Shown: positions 1 to 10,080, counted from the stretch's first letter. The stretch: DNA of 25,399 nucleotides from Sanchytrium tribonematis (GCA_018985235.1 JADGIG010000067.1:1-25399); one strand, 5' to 3'. Notes: a model not told the origin generated them from the sequence alone. Numbers and translations are program-made.

Positions 1-388
1 AGACAAATTTACCCGCCTATCAATGTGCTTCCTAGTCTTAGTCGATTAATGAAATCTGCTATTGGAGAAGGTTTTTATCTTTAATTAAGGAATGACTCGG
101 GCAGATCATGGCGATGTTTCAAATCAATTGTATGCCAAATATGCCATCGGTAGAGACGCGGCAGCTATGAAGGCTGTGGTAGGTGAGGAAGCTTTGAATC
201 AAGAAGACAAATTGTCGCTTGAATTCTTGGAGAAATTCGAAAAAACATTTATTGCACAAGGTCCATATGAAAGTAGAACCATCGTAGAAAGTTTGGATTT
301 GGCTTGGTCATTACTAAGAATTTTCCCAAAAGAAATGTTAAATCGTATATCTCCAAAATACTTGGACCAATACTATGCTAGAAAATAA
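1..388 (+). CDS. VMA2: V-type ATPase subunit B, C-terminal part (partial at window start)
   Basis: This is the non-catalytic B subunit of the V1 sector of the vacuolar proton pump, which acidifies vacuoles and endosomes. The first 70 bases read [19 protein letters not shown] followed by AIGE in frame from base 1. After a 19-nt intron (71-89) the protein resumes as [20 protein letters not shown] and runs to a TAA at 386-388. Both pieces closely match the yeast Vma2 C-terminus as known from the family, including the [13 protein letters not shown] and [10 protein letters not shown] blocks. The 5' part, with the nucleotide-binding region, lies outside the window. The stop codon sits inside an AATAAA (384-389). 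The TMEM164-like gene starts 72 bp downstream on the same strand. Identification is very secure. Confidence 0.97.
71..89 (+). other. 19-nt spliceosomal intron in V-ATPase B
   Basis: The sequence is GTTTTTATCTTTAATTAAG. Removing it joins g|ga to give Gly and restores the conserved [13 protein letters not shown] reading. If retained, it introduces an in-frame TAA. It is a phase 1 intron with YTNAY branch-like motif TTAAT directly before TAAG. Confidence 0.93.
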
Positions 389-460
389 AATCTTTGATTG
401 GGCTTTTAAGGATTTTGGAAATTTGAAAACAAAAGGAGACGAAGCATTGTCACGAGTTGA

Positions 461-1308
461 ATGGCTCAATTATTTGAGAATGCAGGCGCTTATTTAAAAA
501 GTTTTGTGAGTGACGACTGGGAGACTTTTAATGAAGGTGGGTGGTTTTTGTCTCCGACTCAGCATTTAATCGAAAATCTGATAGTGCTTCCTGTAAGCAT
601 TATCTGCATATTTATTGGAGTGCAGGTTTACAAATATAGTTCATCAATGTTTCCAGTCACTTATTTAAAGCATACAAACAAATCTGAGAAATTCTTAGCT
701 TTTTTATTGCTTTTCAGTTGGGGTATGTTGTATTTGCACAAATTATGGCGCAATGCAATCCCGTATTTACTACAGCCTTGTCACATGTTGAGCGTAATAA
801 GTGCTCTTGTATTTTTTATGCCTAAAAGATGGACCATCACTCATGTAGCTGCATTGATTGCAATCCATTTACAATGGTAAATTTACACTGATGTAGGACC
901 ACCTTGTTAGCTATTGCAACACCCGATACCGCTGATCATATTTATAGATTTGAAACCTTGAATTTTTGGATTGAACATTATTTATTAGTTGCGGTACCAT
1001 TTTTGATTTTAAGATCGTTTGATTTTTCGAAAGTTCTCGGATACAAAGTATCTGTAGCAGTTTGGGGATTCTTTCTGATGTATCATTACTATATTTTGTT
1101 TCCGATCTCATTAAAAACCACAGCCAATCTAAATTACATACTTAAACCACCTAAAGGACCTTTGGAACTATTTGGAAAATATTACCGGTTTCCCATGCTT
1201 TTATTTACTTTGGGAATAACCGTTACCACTGGGAAATTAGTGATACCTTTCCAGACAAGAATTGTGCAAAAATTTAAAAAAGAATTGAGAAAACAAAAAA
1301 TTCAATAA
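461..1308 (+). CDS. TMEM164-family membrane acyltransferase
   Basis: The spliced product is 275 aa with a 20-nt intron at 877-896. It is a multi-span membrane protein. Hydrophobic segments lie near residues 37-57, 78-95, 101-118, 125-140 and several more after the splice. The PCH motif at 106-108 (LLQPCHML) matches the family's PCH, whose Cys is reported to be catalytic in human TMEM164. After the intron come IEHYLLVAVPFLIL, YHYYILFPISL and LNYILKPPKGP. These align by eye with the human stretches around QHxMLY and LNNMLCP. Human TMEM164 is described as an acyltransferase making arachidonoyl ether phospholipids; the substrate here is unknown. The ATG at 461 is the first in frame. The stop TAA (1306-1308) lies within the palindromic poly(A) signal shared with the convergent pecanex gene. 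Family assignment is good; function is inferred. Confidence 0.8.
877..896 (+). other. 20-nt spliceosomal intron in TMEM164-like gene
   Basis: The sequence is GTAAATTTACACTGATGTAG. Removal joins tg|g to give Trp (HLQW-TT) and links two reading frames that together cover the whole family. Retention gives TAA at once. It is phase 2 and ends CTGAT-GTAG. It is the only 20-nt member of the set. Confidence 0.88.
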
Positions 1309-1315
1309 ATTTATT
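1304..1315. terminator. Palindromic bidirectional poly(A) signal
   Basis: AATAAATTTATT is a perfect 12-bp palindrome that reads AATAAA on both strands. On the plus strand it contains the TMEM164-like stop codon. On the minus strand it lies about 28 nt after the pecanex stop. The same 12-mer recurs at 5509-5520 between another convergent pair. Confidence 0.7.
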
Positions 1316-1342
1316 ATCATTAATGACGTGATTTTTCTTCCA

Positions 1343-4048
1343 TTAGTGCAAATCTCTGGCGTCAATTTTGAACACAGACGAAAATGCAGTCCAACCATAA
1401 GGATAATGAGCCAATTGGCTTAAGGTATTTCTTAGGTAGTGTTCCTCAGATTGCAAAGAATAGCGTTCCTCATCAGTAACCCCTAAATATCCAACTTCAA
1501 ATAAAAGATTTGACCATATTGACTTGGCTGTGGAAGTATTGATTTGCACAACCTGGACTTCGCCAATTTTTCTTTTCAAAATTAATAAAGCAGGATTTGT
1601 CTTTTCATTCTCATCTAGCCCAAAGGTATACATCTTCTTGCTTATACAGTACACCTCTTTTGGAATACGACTAGCCGCTTTGTACCAATCCTCAATATCC
1701 TCCTCCATTCTTAAATGTAAAAAGTAAGTGCTTTGAAATTCGGTGAAATCTGCAGCATAATCCATCTCTTCTTTACCTAATATCATTTGCTGAACTGTAG
1801 AAATAATAGCATATTTTAATGCTAAAGAAACAGGCTTTTCGATAGATCTAACAGTTCTACAGAACTCATCCAAATAATCCGTTACTATATCAAAATCATA
1901 TAATTCAGGCAACCAAAAATCAAGTGCAGATTCTTGATATGATCTCAATTCAATGGAGTATGAGTTGACGATATGATAAAATAAATTTTGATATTCAACT
2001 GGAAATATAAGACCAAGGCTTTTTGTTTTAGATTCAAATTCTGTGCATGGCTTAAAAAGCATTGTTTCTGGCGGCAAATTTTTATAAAATCCCAAATTAA
2101 ACGCAGTTAAATGACCAAAAACCCAAATTAAGGATGCATTGAAATTTTTGAAAAATTTCACCAAGAAATCTCTTGAATTATATCCACTTAACCGAATAAA
2201 GTTCAATTCCATAGTCATCAATTCCAGAGTTCCAATGGGATGAAAGATATTGAATCCTGACCATGAAATAATTTTTTGCTTTTTAATAGTTTCATCAATA
2301 TGAACAATTTCGCGATTATGACAAGATGTGGATTCCAGCTCTAATCCTTTAAATTGGAAAACAGCATATCCATAACCTACTTCAATTGTTTGAACAAAGT
2401 ACGAAAGGTAGTCATTTCTGATCAAAAGACAATTATTTCCTTCACTTCCAATAATTTTATGAATATAATTCTTGTGAATGCTTTGCTTAATAAGATTAGA
2501 GAAATTGGAGTACATGGCAGAGTCCACATTCCGACCGTCCTCATCATCAATGTTCCAGAAAAATTTGGCAGATCTTGAAATATCCAACCAAAAAAACGGA
2601 AGTCCATACAAAGGTGAAAAAGTTGCATCCAAAATTGCAGCTACGATAGCCACAAATAAATTCCATGGTAGTCCAAATATTGAAATCGAGATTGAAAACG
2701 ACTTTCGTTCTTTATCCTTAAAACAGTGAGAGATAAATGCAAATGAAAATCGAATAATATTTCCCAAATTGTCTAATAATCGCTTAAATGCAGGGTATAA
2801 TTCTGAGCAAGCGTATATTAGCGCAGTATCATCATATAAGATTTTAGAGAATCCAAAATAATTAATCAAGTGATAAATGATTAAACTATGAAGTAAGCTA
2901 ATGGGAGTGGTCCAGGATTGCCTAATTACCTTTCCTCCAGCTAAAAACAACAATAGAGCGCTCGTCAAGTTTGATGTGTTACTCGTGTCATTACGCCACG
3001 CAGCTAAACAAAACACTGTAAGAAATGGACTATTTAAATAATAAATCGTATTTGAAATATTTTTGGAAAATATTTTGAGTGAAAGAGGACTCAATCGCAA
3101 AATAAAAATAGCTAGCGTAGGTGCAGCTAATAATAAATCAATTGCTATAAGTACGTAAGTCATGTATTTAAGAATCAAGAAGTTTTGAGTTGAGCTTATA
3201 AAATCCATTACGGGTGATACCATTAATGAAAAGGTTGACAAACTGTAAATAATAAGAATAACAAATGGCGGCTTCAATATCATGTCAATTTTTGGATTGT
3301 AGATATATTGTGTCCAATCCGCGGCCAAAAGTGGAGTAATCAAGCAAATCATAAATAGTCCAAATGACGGGTAAATAAAATTATAAATAGTATAAGCAGC
3401 TGCATTAAGTAATACGGACTTTGAAAATTCTTTAAGTAATTTTAATTTCGAATAACATGCAGATCCTCCAAAAATATGTATTTGAAGTTTTTCCATGAAT
3501 ACAAGCGGAACCAAAGAAACATCAGGCAAAATTCGGAAAAAATAAAGAAATGGCAAGACGCAAAGGCAGTATAACACAGCGTCTGAGATATCAGATTTTA
3601 TAACATCACATATTATAAATAATGAACAAAGAATCCCGTGATAAAAGTTAAAAGAGAATTTGTCAATCATTTGAATTTCTATAATTTCACTTCCTAAAGT
3701 AATCCCATGCAATCCAAAATCAATCATCTTGCTTAGATCTATAAAGTAACCAACAGACAAGGCAATTGCGAATAATGGTGAAACATTTAAATTAATATAA
3801 ACAACTGTCAAGACATTAGTAACCATAAACAATGCGCCCAAAGCATTTGAATGCTTTGTTTCTAAAAATTCATTTCCGTCTGTCTCCTCTTGCATGGCCA
3901 TAAAATAACGCATTAAAATTATGCTGATCGCCAAATTTGCTGCCATTATTATACCAATTTGATATGCTTCCTTTAAATATGGTTGTAGAAAACACGTTAA
4001 AAACGTGATTAAAGATATAACAAAATTACCAATGACAAGCTGTACCAT
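1343..4048 (-). CDS. Pecanex-family multi-span membrane protein (short form)
   Basis: The product is 901 aa from the first ATG (4046-4048); an upstream in-frame GTG is not needed. The N-terminal two-thirds contain about ten or more hydrophobic segments, beginning with VIGNFVISLITFLTCFL. The diagnostic part is the C-terminal pecanex domain. It runs from SPLYGLPFFWLDISRSAKFF, through FQFKGLELESTSCHNREI, to SGYNSRDFLVKFF and the final GWTAFSSVFKIDARDLH. The GLE...C..RE element matches the pecanex signature (GLEF..T.C..RE). Animal pecanex proteins exceed 1100-2300 aa, so this is a trimmed version lacking long cytosolic insertions. Molecular function is unknown; fly pecanex affects Notch signalling and ER structure. 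No intron is visible. It is divergent from the NDR-type kinase, with 100 bp between start codons. Confidence 0.87.
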   Translation of the reverse strand: MVQLVIGNFVISLITFLTCFLQPYLKEAYQIGIIMAANLAISIILMRYFMAMQEETDGNEFLETKHSNALGALFMVTNVLTVVYINLNVSPLFAIALSVGYFIDLSKMIDFGLHGITLGSEIIEIQMIDKFSFNFYHGILCSLFIICDVIKSDISDAVLYCLCVLPFLYFFRILPDVSLVPLVFMEKLQIHIFGGSACYSKLKLLKEFSKSVLLNAAAYTIYNFIYPSFGLFMICLITPLLAADWTQYIYNPKIDMILKPPFVILIIYSLSTFSLMVSPVMDFISSTQNFLILKYMTYVLIAIDLLLAAPTLAIFILRLSPLSLKIFSKNISNTIYYLNSPFLTVFCLAAWRNDTSNTSNLTSALLLFLAGGKVIRQSWTTPISLLHSLIIYHLINYFGFSKILYDDTALIYACSELYPAFKRLLDNLGNIIRFSFAFISHCFKDKERKSFSISISIFGLPWNLFVAIVAAILDATFSPLYGLPFFWLDISRSAKFFWNIDDEDGRNVDSAMYSNFSNLIKQSIHKNYIHKIIGSEGNNCLLIRNDYLSYFVQTIEVGYGYAVFQFKGLELESTSCHNREIVHIDETIKKQKIISWSGFNIFHPIGTLELMTMELNFIRLSGYNSRDFLVKFFKNFNASLIWVFGHLTAFNLGFYKNLPPETMLFKPCTEFESKTKSLGLIFPVEYQNLFYHIVNSYSIELRSYQESALDFWLPELYDFDIVTDYLDEFCRTVRSIEKPVSLALKYAIISTVQQMILGKEEMDYAADFTEFQSTYFLHLRMEEDIEDWYKAASRIPKEVYCISKKMYTFGLDENEKTNPALLILKRKIGEVQVVQINTSTAKSIWSNLLFEVGYLGVTDEERYSLQSEEHYLRNTLSQLAHYPYGWTAFSSVFKIDARDLH

Positions 4049-4148
4049 TGTGGCTTTCACAAATTTTCATCATATATACAAAGAGTCTTGTATACACTTA
4101 AACATTGACTTGCCAGATGTAACAATGGCCACAAAACGTTTAAACTAG

Positions 4149-5505
<1,357 letters not shown>

Positions 5506-5508
5506 TTC

Positions 5509-5520
5509 AATAAATTTATT
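5509..5520. terminator. Palindromic bidirectional poly(A) signal
   Basis: AATAAATTTATT, identical to the 12-mer at 1304-1315, starts 3 nt after the kinase TGA. It also contains the stop codon (5516-5518) of the convergent PPIase gene on the minus strand. One short element therefore appears to end two genes separated by only 10 bp. Confidence 0.72.
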
Positions 5521-5968
5521 CTAACCTTTTTATCACATGAAGACCAGAATCGGTCTTAACAATACCGCTCATTTCACCAACTGAAAGTGCGAAAGAGGCT
5601 TTTTCAAAAGCTTCTTGCATTTGACCAGCCCCGAAAAATCCCAAGTCACCACCTCTCTTAGCACTACTGCAATCGCTTTCAGTTTTCGCAAGCTCCTCAA
5701 ATTCTTCGCCATTATTCAGCTTTTGTATTATACCTTCCAGTATAGTTTTTGCTTCATCCTCAGTTCTGGTAATATTTGGCTCCTTCCAAGAACTAGGTCT
5801 CCTGGAATCTTTGTGTTTGATTAAAATATGGGCACATTTCACTTGCTTTTCATCTGGTCTTTCCCATTGAGACTTGTTTGTTTTGGTATTATAGTAGTAC
5901 ACTTTTTCCTTTGATTTTGAGTATTTTGCCTCCCAGTTCTTTGGCAAAACAGACATTTCCTTTGGCAT
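5516..5968 (-). CDS. ESS1: Pin1/Ess1-type peptidyl-prolyl isomerase (WW + parvulin)
   Basis: The 150-aa product has a WW domain (about 7-40, with W12 and W35 and the YYYNTKT strand) followed by a parvulin domain. It isomerises phospho-Ser/Thr-Pro bonds; in fungi Ess1 acts on the RNA polymerase II C-terminal domain. All key Pin1 residues are visible: H47, K51, the phosphate-binding S55-R56-R57, C100 in [17 protein letters not shown], and H144. These correspond to Pin1 H59, K63, R68/R69, C113 and H157. One small departure is FGAGQMQ where FGRGQMQ is common. A second ATG at codon 5 (MSVLPKNW) may be the true start, since Pin1 begins close to the WW domain. There is no intron. It is convergent with the kinase. 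Confidence 0.96.
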   Translation of the reverse strand: MPKEMSVLPKNWEAKYSKSKEKVYYYNTKTNKSQWERPDEKQVKCAHILIKHKDSRRPSSWKEPNITRTEDEAKTILEGIIQKLNNGEEFEELAKTESDCSSAKRGGDLGFFGAGQMQEAFEKASFALSVGEMSGIVKTDSGLHVIKRLE

Positions 5969-6012
5969 CTGTTTTATCCCTCAAACAATAATTTTATTAT
6001 TTTTTTAAAATT

Positions 6013-6804
6013 CTATATTTTGATTTTTTCGTCTTCAATATGCTTATTAATTAACTCATAAAATGTAAGCATTATAGCTGCATTAGGTACCGTCCTCATC
6101 AAATGAGCAGTACAGCCAGAATATAAATTTAAATAGCCCTCCTCTCTCACAATTCGCAGAGCGGTGTTTAAGATTCCGCTATATCTGGCATTTTTCTGTC
6201 TTAGCCGAGTTCTTATAACCTCATGAGGGTAAAGAAGTGCACTTGCAATAAGTTTAGAAACACTACCACCGACAAATGGAGAATAGTCCCATCTTTTGAA
6301 TTCTTCATATAAAGCGAATTGTATGGCACCTTCAAAAGTTCCAAAGGTTGATACACCAGCGCCAACGTAAAATGCTCGAAATCCTCTTTCTTTATAAAGT
6401 TCCTTGCAGACTTTCAAAATTGTTTGACTACTGGTTTGTAGCTGTAAGCGTGTTCGAATTGTCCAGAGCGGATTGGTGCAAAAAGTCACTCCAAAACCAG
6501 CAATAGTTGCACTTAATGCGTTTGACTGAATATTGTCGCCTAAATGCGGATGTAAAATAAATTTGCTTCGGTTGTATATATAAAAATAAATTGATTTCGC
6601 AGGTATGACTCCCATAAGTGTTGGTGATAATCCTCGATAAAATCCTGTTAACCCTTCTTTCTTCATAATCTGTTTAGTCATTTGTATAATTCCACCATTA
6701 AATTCGCTTGATTGCATTCTGGTTTTAACTACATCAAAAGGTGCTAAAATGGATGCCGATATTGTTCCAGCGAGTCCACCCGATATCATGTGAGACAATG
6801 ACAT
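6013..6804 (-). CDS. RIM2: Mitochondrial carrier, Rim2/SLC25A33-36 (pyrimidine nucleotide) type
   Basis: The 263-aa product has three mitochondrial-carrier repeats with signature motifs PFDVVKTRM (P22), NPLWTIRTRLQ (P112) and YPHEVIRTRLRQ (P193). These mark it as an inner-membrane six-helix SLC25 carrier. The second-repeat Trp (PLW) and the third-repeat YPHEVIRTRLRQ...EEGYLNLYSG...HLMRTVPNAAIM are characteristic of Rim2p and SLC25A33/36. Those carriers exchange pyrimidine (deoxy)nucleotides, feeding mitochondrial nucleic-acid synthesis. The protein is shorter than yeast Rim2 (377 aa) because it lacks its long N-terminal and loop extensions. It ends in TAG, and AATAAA follows about 20 nt later on the minus strand. 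Substrate assignment is by similarity. Confidence 0.88.
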   Translation of the reverse strand: MSLSHMISGGLAGTISASILAPFDVVKTRMQSSEFNGGIIQMTKQIMKKEGLTGFYRGLSPTLMGVIPAKSIYFYIYNRSKFILHPHLGDNIQSNALSATIAGFGVTFCTNPLWTIRTRLQLQTSSQTILKVCKELYKERGFRAFYVGAGVSTFGTFEGAIQFALYEEFKRWDYSPFVGGSVSKLIASALLYPHEVIRTRLRQKNARYSGILNTALRIVREEGYLNLYSGCTAHLMRTVPNAAIMLTFYELINKHIEDEKIKI

Positions 6805-6913
6805 TTGTTTGAAAGGAGATCCTCGAATTTGAAACGTATTTGGGATACTTTTGATAATAAATGGAGCATTTATTTTGTTTGACGTAAATAATTGATTAAT
6901 TTAATCTTGTAGA

Positions 6914-7015
6914 ATGAGCACTCAACGATTGATGTATGATTTAATCCCATCTCCAAGTTTACCGAGGGAACTTGTAATTGAAAAATCACCAAATAAAGCC
7001 CATGCCGAGTTATAA
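6914..7015 (+). CDS. Possible small ORF, 33 aa, unknown
   Basis: A 33-codon reading frame (MSTQRLMYDLIPSPSLPREL then VIEKSPNKAHAEL) starts 110 bp from the divergent carrier start. It ends in TAA, with AATAAA 13 nt later (7029-7034). That arrangement is what real genes in this window look like. The protein has no recognised domain and is soluble in composition. A putative 29-nt intron just upstream (GTAAAT to TTGTAG, ending at 6911) could add a short upstream exon in frame, but it lacks support. A 34-codon ORF can arise by chance, so this is a candidate only. Confidence 0.3.
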   Translation: MSTQRLMYDLIPSPSLPRELVIEKSPNKAHAEL

Positions 7016-7420
7016 AACATTAACACCTAATAAATCTAATTCTTAATTTATATTGAACTTCAATTAGCTTTTAGTAATCTTCTAATTGATCTTGACAATG
7101 TATAATAAATACCATCTTATAAAGTTTTTACCAATTCAACGATCCCCCTCCAGCTCAATTCCTCAGAGGGGACTTGAGTAAATAATTAAGAAGGTATAAT
7201 TAACTCGCTCCCCCCATATTTTAAAATGTCAAAAAAACAATAAAAGATTACGTACTTCATATATTATTCATTTTACTAGTGAAATCAACGGTTTTCTTTG
7301 CGTCAGCAGTTTCTTCATCTTAATCGAATTGTGCAATTTTAAATTTTTTTGCAGTCATTGAGTATGCTATTTATTTAATAATACATTTACAACACTAAAC
7401 CAAACTAAGCCATTTTCAAT
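7016..7420. other. AT-rich stretch with no gene recognised
   Basis: No coding similarity or RNA gene is visible here. It contains a C-run/G-run hairpin candidate near 7142-7172 (TCCCCCTC ... GAGGGGA) and a second C-rich patch at 7209-7216. These could be remnants of a transposon end, because the adjacent pogo-like remnant's far side (8366-8378) also carries GAATTGAGGGGA. This is not firm. Confidence 0.35.
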
Positions 7421-8365
7421 AATGGAAAGTGGAGCTTGATCCCAGTGCTCTACAATTCATTTTCTCAAATTACTAATAGGTGGTTTTCTTAATACTTTTG
7501 ACAATTCAGAATTTCCCATAAATTGTTAACTTGTTCAGTATAAAAGTTTCTGATAGACTTTCTGATATTACTCTTTTAAGATCTAATAATTGCCACATCT
7601 GCTACTTGGCAATATCCAGTTGCACCTTTTGAAACATATAAGCATTTGCTAAATATTCACCTTAATATTTTCTGTTCTAGAAGCTCCATGTGCTGAGCAA
7701 TCCAAATAAGCAATGCATTTCAAAATGGTAAAATGTGATTCAGATATTTGATTAATAATAACTGAGTAACCATCCTATTTAAGTATATCCCATAATACAA
7801 TCTTATTTAGCTGCACTTGTTGTTGCATTTACAATAAAAGGTTTAATTTTGGATCCATTTTTCTTATTTGCAATCATAAATGTAGTATTTGTTTTTTCTA
7901 TAAAACCACTAAAAATAGCGACTACATTGCACCTTTTTAACAACAGTTTTTGGCTTCCCAACATTCATCTAAATAGCAATTTCATCCATGAATAAAATAT
8001 TATCGTCCGTATAATTTGCAGATTCTTTTCTAACATCATAAATGTGATGTGCAGCTGAATTTTCTTATTCCATTTTATCTTTTTTAGTGGATTGTGTAGT
8101 TGATCTGTTAATTAATCCATTTCTATTTAACATTGCTTTGTACCAAGATCCATCTAATATATATTCTAATTCTTGGTTCAATTCATTTTTTAATCAATTC
8201 ATAATTAATAATTATTTTGCATTCCATCATAAACTAAATTCTTTCAATAGTAATCTCTTCAATACTTGCGAATTTCATATTATGTCCAAGTGGTACCACT
8301 TTACGCGATTCTCTCCCTTTAAAATTTAAAATGTTTAAGTGTCCACAATAAATCTTTTCTGTTTT
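7421..8365 (-). pseudogene. Decayed pogo/Tigger-like (DDE_1, CENP-B-type) transposase
   Basis: There is no intact frame, but ordered family motifs appear in shifting minus-strand frames. From high to low coordinates they are as follows. SWYKAMLNRNGLINRSTTQS (about 8070-8150) resembles the W...R.gLs.R..T linker after the HTH. DDNILFMDEIAI (about 7973-8015) carries the first catalytic Asp. MIANKKNGSKIKPFIV (about 7830-7880) resembles ANGtKlpPfiI. YLDCSAHGASRT (about 7680-7710) carries the second Asp. SKGATGYCQVADVAII (about 7580-7630) resembles the ggcTsllQPlDV block with the third Asp. Stops and frameshifts separate them. The N-terminal DNA-binding part is mostly missing on the side where the Tc1-like element begins. 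This is a dead copy; the family call rests on motif order. Confidence 0.65.
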
Positions 8366-8373
8366 GGAATTGA

Positions 8374-9898
8374 GGGGACAACGGGGAATTTGGGAGAAAT
8401 CAAAAAAAAAGTTGTCCATTAAAAAAAATTTATTAATAAACATAGTTACGGGCTCCTTTAGTCACAATATGCCCGCCATTTACTTTATGTACTTTTAATA
8501 GTCTACCAGGCACACTCAAAATAGTTTTCTTCACCATTTCTGTATTAATCATCGCGAATTCTTCTCTAATCACTCTCTGAATTAAAACAAATTACAAAAT
8601 ATGTATCCCAGTCCTCACTAGTAATTCCAGTATTATACTCAGAGTGCCTGTCATGTACTTATTCCTTTACGAGACTGATCATATTCTCTACAGGATTTAA
8701 GTCAGGACTTTTGGGCGGCCAATTTAAGGTATCTATACCCAATACACCTAGTTGTTCTATTGTGGGATTACTAGAGTGTGCGCTAGCATTGCCATTAGCA
8801 AATTTGAATTGCATGTTGTTTTTCAGCATCGCAGGTCCTAAACGAGCAACCATCAGATCTTTTACTTGTGGCAATATTTGAGTACAAAAAGAGTCTGAAG
8901 TCACACTTTCACCTGGCTCAAATAAATGAATAAATTCAGTTTCAAATTAATAACAATACATAAATACGCCATAACACCTCTAGATCGTTGAATTTCTTGT
9001 GTAAATTACTCTGGGCGTAAATAATCACCCGGTTTGCGTCATACATGTCTTTGACTACCATGATTATTCTTAAATTCAAACCATGCCTCATCTCCAAAAA
9101 TCACATATTTCCAAAAATGAGGTGTGCAACAAATCCAAGCTCGTGCAAATTCCATTTTTTTAATTCTATGCTCTTTTTCTAGTCGCACACCTCGTATCAA
9201 TTTGAAACATTCGATGTTGAGTTTCTTGTGCAAAAAATTTGACAGGGTTCCTTCTCCACAGTCCAAGTCATAATGCCAAATGATATCTAGTAATGTAATT
9301 GCATTATTGTGATGACTCACAAATATACCTATATCTTCAATCAAATCATTGAAAATTAAACAATCACGACCAGGCCTTCTTTTCTATTCAATGCTTTTTG
9401 TCACTAAACAATTTGATAAAGTGTCAACAATTTGGTCATAATTTGGTGAACTGACACAAGATTCAGATATCTTTTCTATATTTATTGCATTTTTCGCAAT
9501 GCCCATTTTAATGATCCATAAATAATATCTAATCTCTTGTATTCATTTGATGTAAATTTGACATTGTCAGTGTCATTTGGTATTTGTTGAAGTAGTTGTA
9601 CAATCTTCTCTTTGAACATTTGTTTCAAGTTAATTCCACGTGGCATCATTTGTTTGAGAAATGATTTTCGAAACAGAAAAGATTTATTGTGGTCACTTTA
9701 TGCGCATTTTTTCTACAAGAGCGAATTGTCTTTGGAGTTTTGTTATATTTTCTTGAAATTTCTTTTAAAGATAGCCTTTGAATTGCTAGATCACGTAAAG
9801 CTTTTCTTTTAGTCTTTACCGGTATCTGCTTTTTGTTTGCCATTTGTTTGTTACAAAAAATATTTACTAAAATCTATTCAATTCCCCATTAATTCCCG
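8374..9898 (-). mobile_element. Tc1/mariner-like element remnant with candidate degraded terminal inverted repeats
   Basis: The ends of this 1.5-kb block carry inverted, partly matching sequences. The left end (8374-8396) contains GGGGAC..ACGGGGAATT. The right end (9874-9898) contains AATTCCCCATTAATTCCC, whose reverse complement shares GGGGAATT and a second GGG block at similar spacing. About 15 of 24 positions agree by eye. They bracket the broken transposase at 8433-9843 in the correct orientation. The TA target duplication could not be assigned, so the exact ends are uncertain. Confidence 0.5.
8433..9843 (-). pseudogene. Broken Tc1/mariner-family transposase
   Basis: Read on the minus strand from 9843, the pieces follow the family order. 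An HTH-like N-terminus comes first (KALRDLAIQRLSLKEISRKY, 9646-9843), then an 18-kDa-scale linker region with stops. KRRPGR (about 9370-9388) resembles the GRPR hinge. A 101-codon open piece (9039-9344) ends with FWKYVIFGDEAWFEF, holding the first catalytic Asp. TGA and TAA stops follow soon after (9039-9041 and near 9007). A last open piece (8659-8904) contains FANGNASAH and WPPKSPDLNPVEN. A C-terminal tail (SVPGRLLKVHKVNGGHIV) ends at a TAA near 8433. In FANGNASAH the second catalytic Asp of the usual QQDNA motif is Gly, a change reachable from GAC by one base. The copy is non-functional. Confidence 0.82.
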
Positions 9899-10025
9899 CG
9901 GTAAATGAATTTCCTCTTTTATAGTAAATAGACTCATTTGTGATTGACTGGAAATCTTTTGTAGGATTTATTGGGCCATTGAAATTTGCAAATTATTTTC
10001 CAGTTTTTTTAACACATTTATACCT

Positions 10026-10080
10026 GTATAAAGCGAAAATAAAATTTTTTATTTATACTTATAGCGGAAATTCCGTTATA
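10026..10080. repeat. Two adjacent short inverted repeats
   Basis: At 10037-10054, AAATAAAA-TT-TTTTATTT is a perfect 8-bp-arm palindrome nested in GTATAAA...TTTATAC (10026-10058). At 10060-10080, TATAGCGGAA-A-TTCCGTTATA has 10-bp arms with one mismatch. They could be a small MITE-like remnant or chance AT palindromes. A third inverted repeat, TGCTCGT...ACGAGCA, lies at 10134-10161. Confidence 0.4.

Noticed and set aside
1524-2729. Several 67-83 codon ORFs on the plus strand inside the pecanex gene
   Set aside because: They are antisense shadows of a long, clearly conserved minus-strand gene.
4049-4060. Pecanex start at the in-frame GTG at 4060
   Set aside because: Eukaryotic initiation at GTG is not expected, and the ATG at 4046-4048 lies four codons inside. 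The same reasoning moved the TBC, methyltransferase and Sec7 starts to internal ATGs at 18485, 18745 and 21623.
6882-6911. 29-nt intron upstream of the small ORF joining an extra eight-codon exon
   Set aside because: It is in frame and ends in TTGTAG, but its last nine bases (ATCTTGTAG) do not fit the YTNAYNNAG pattern shared by all eight supported introns.
8087-8329. 80-codon plus-strand ORF rich in Asn and Phe
   Set aside because: It is the complement of the decayed pogo-like transposase, and its composition is that of AT-rich antisense sequence.
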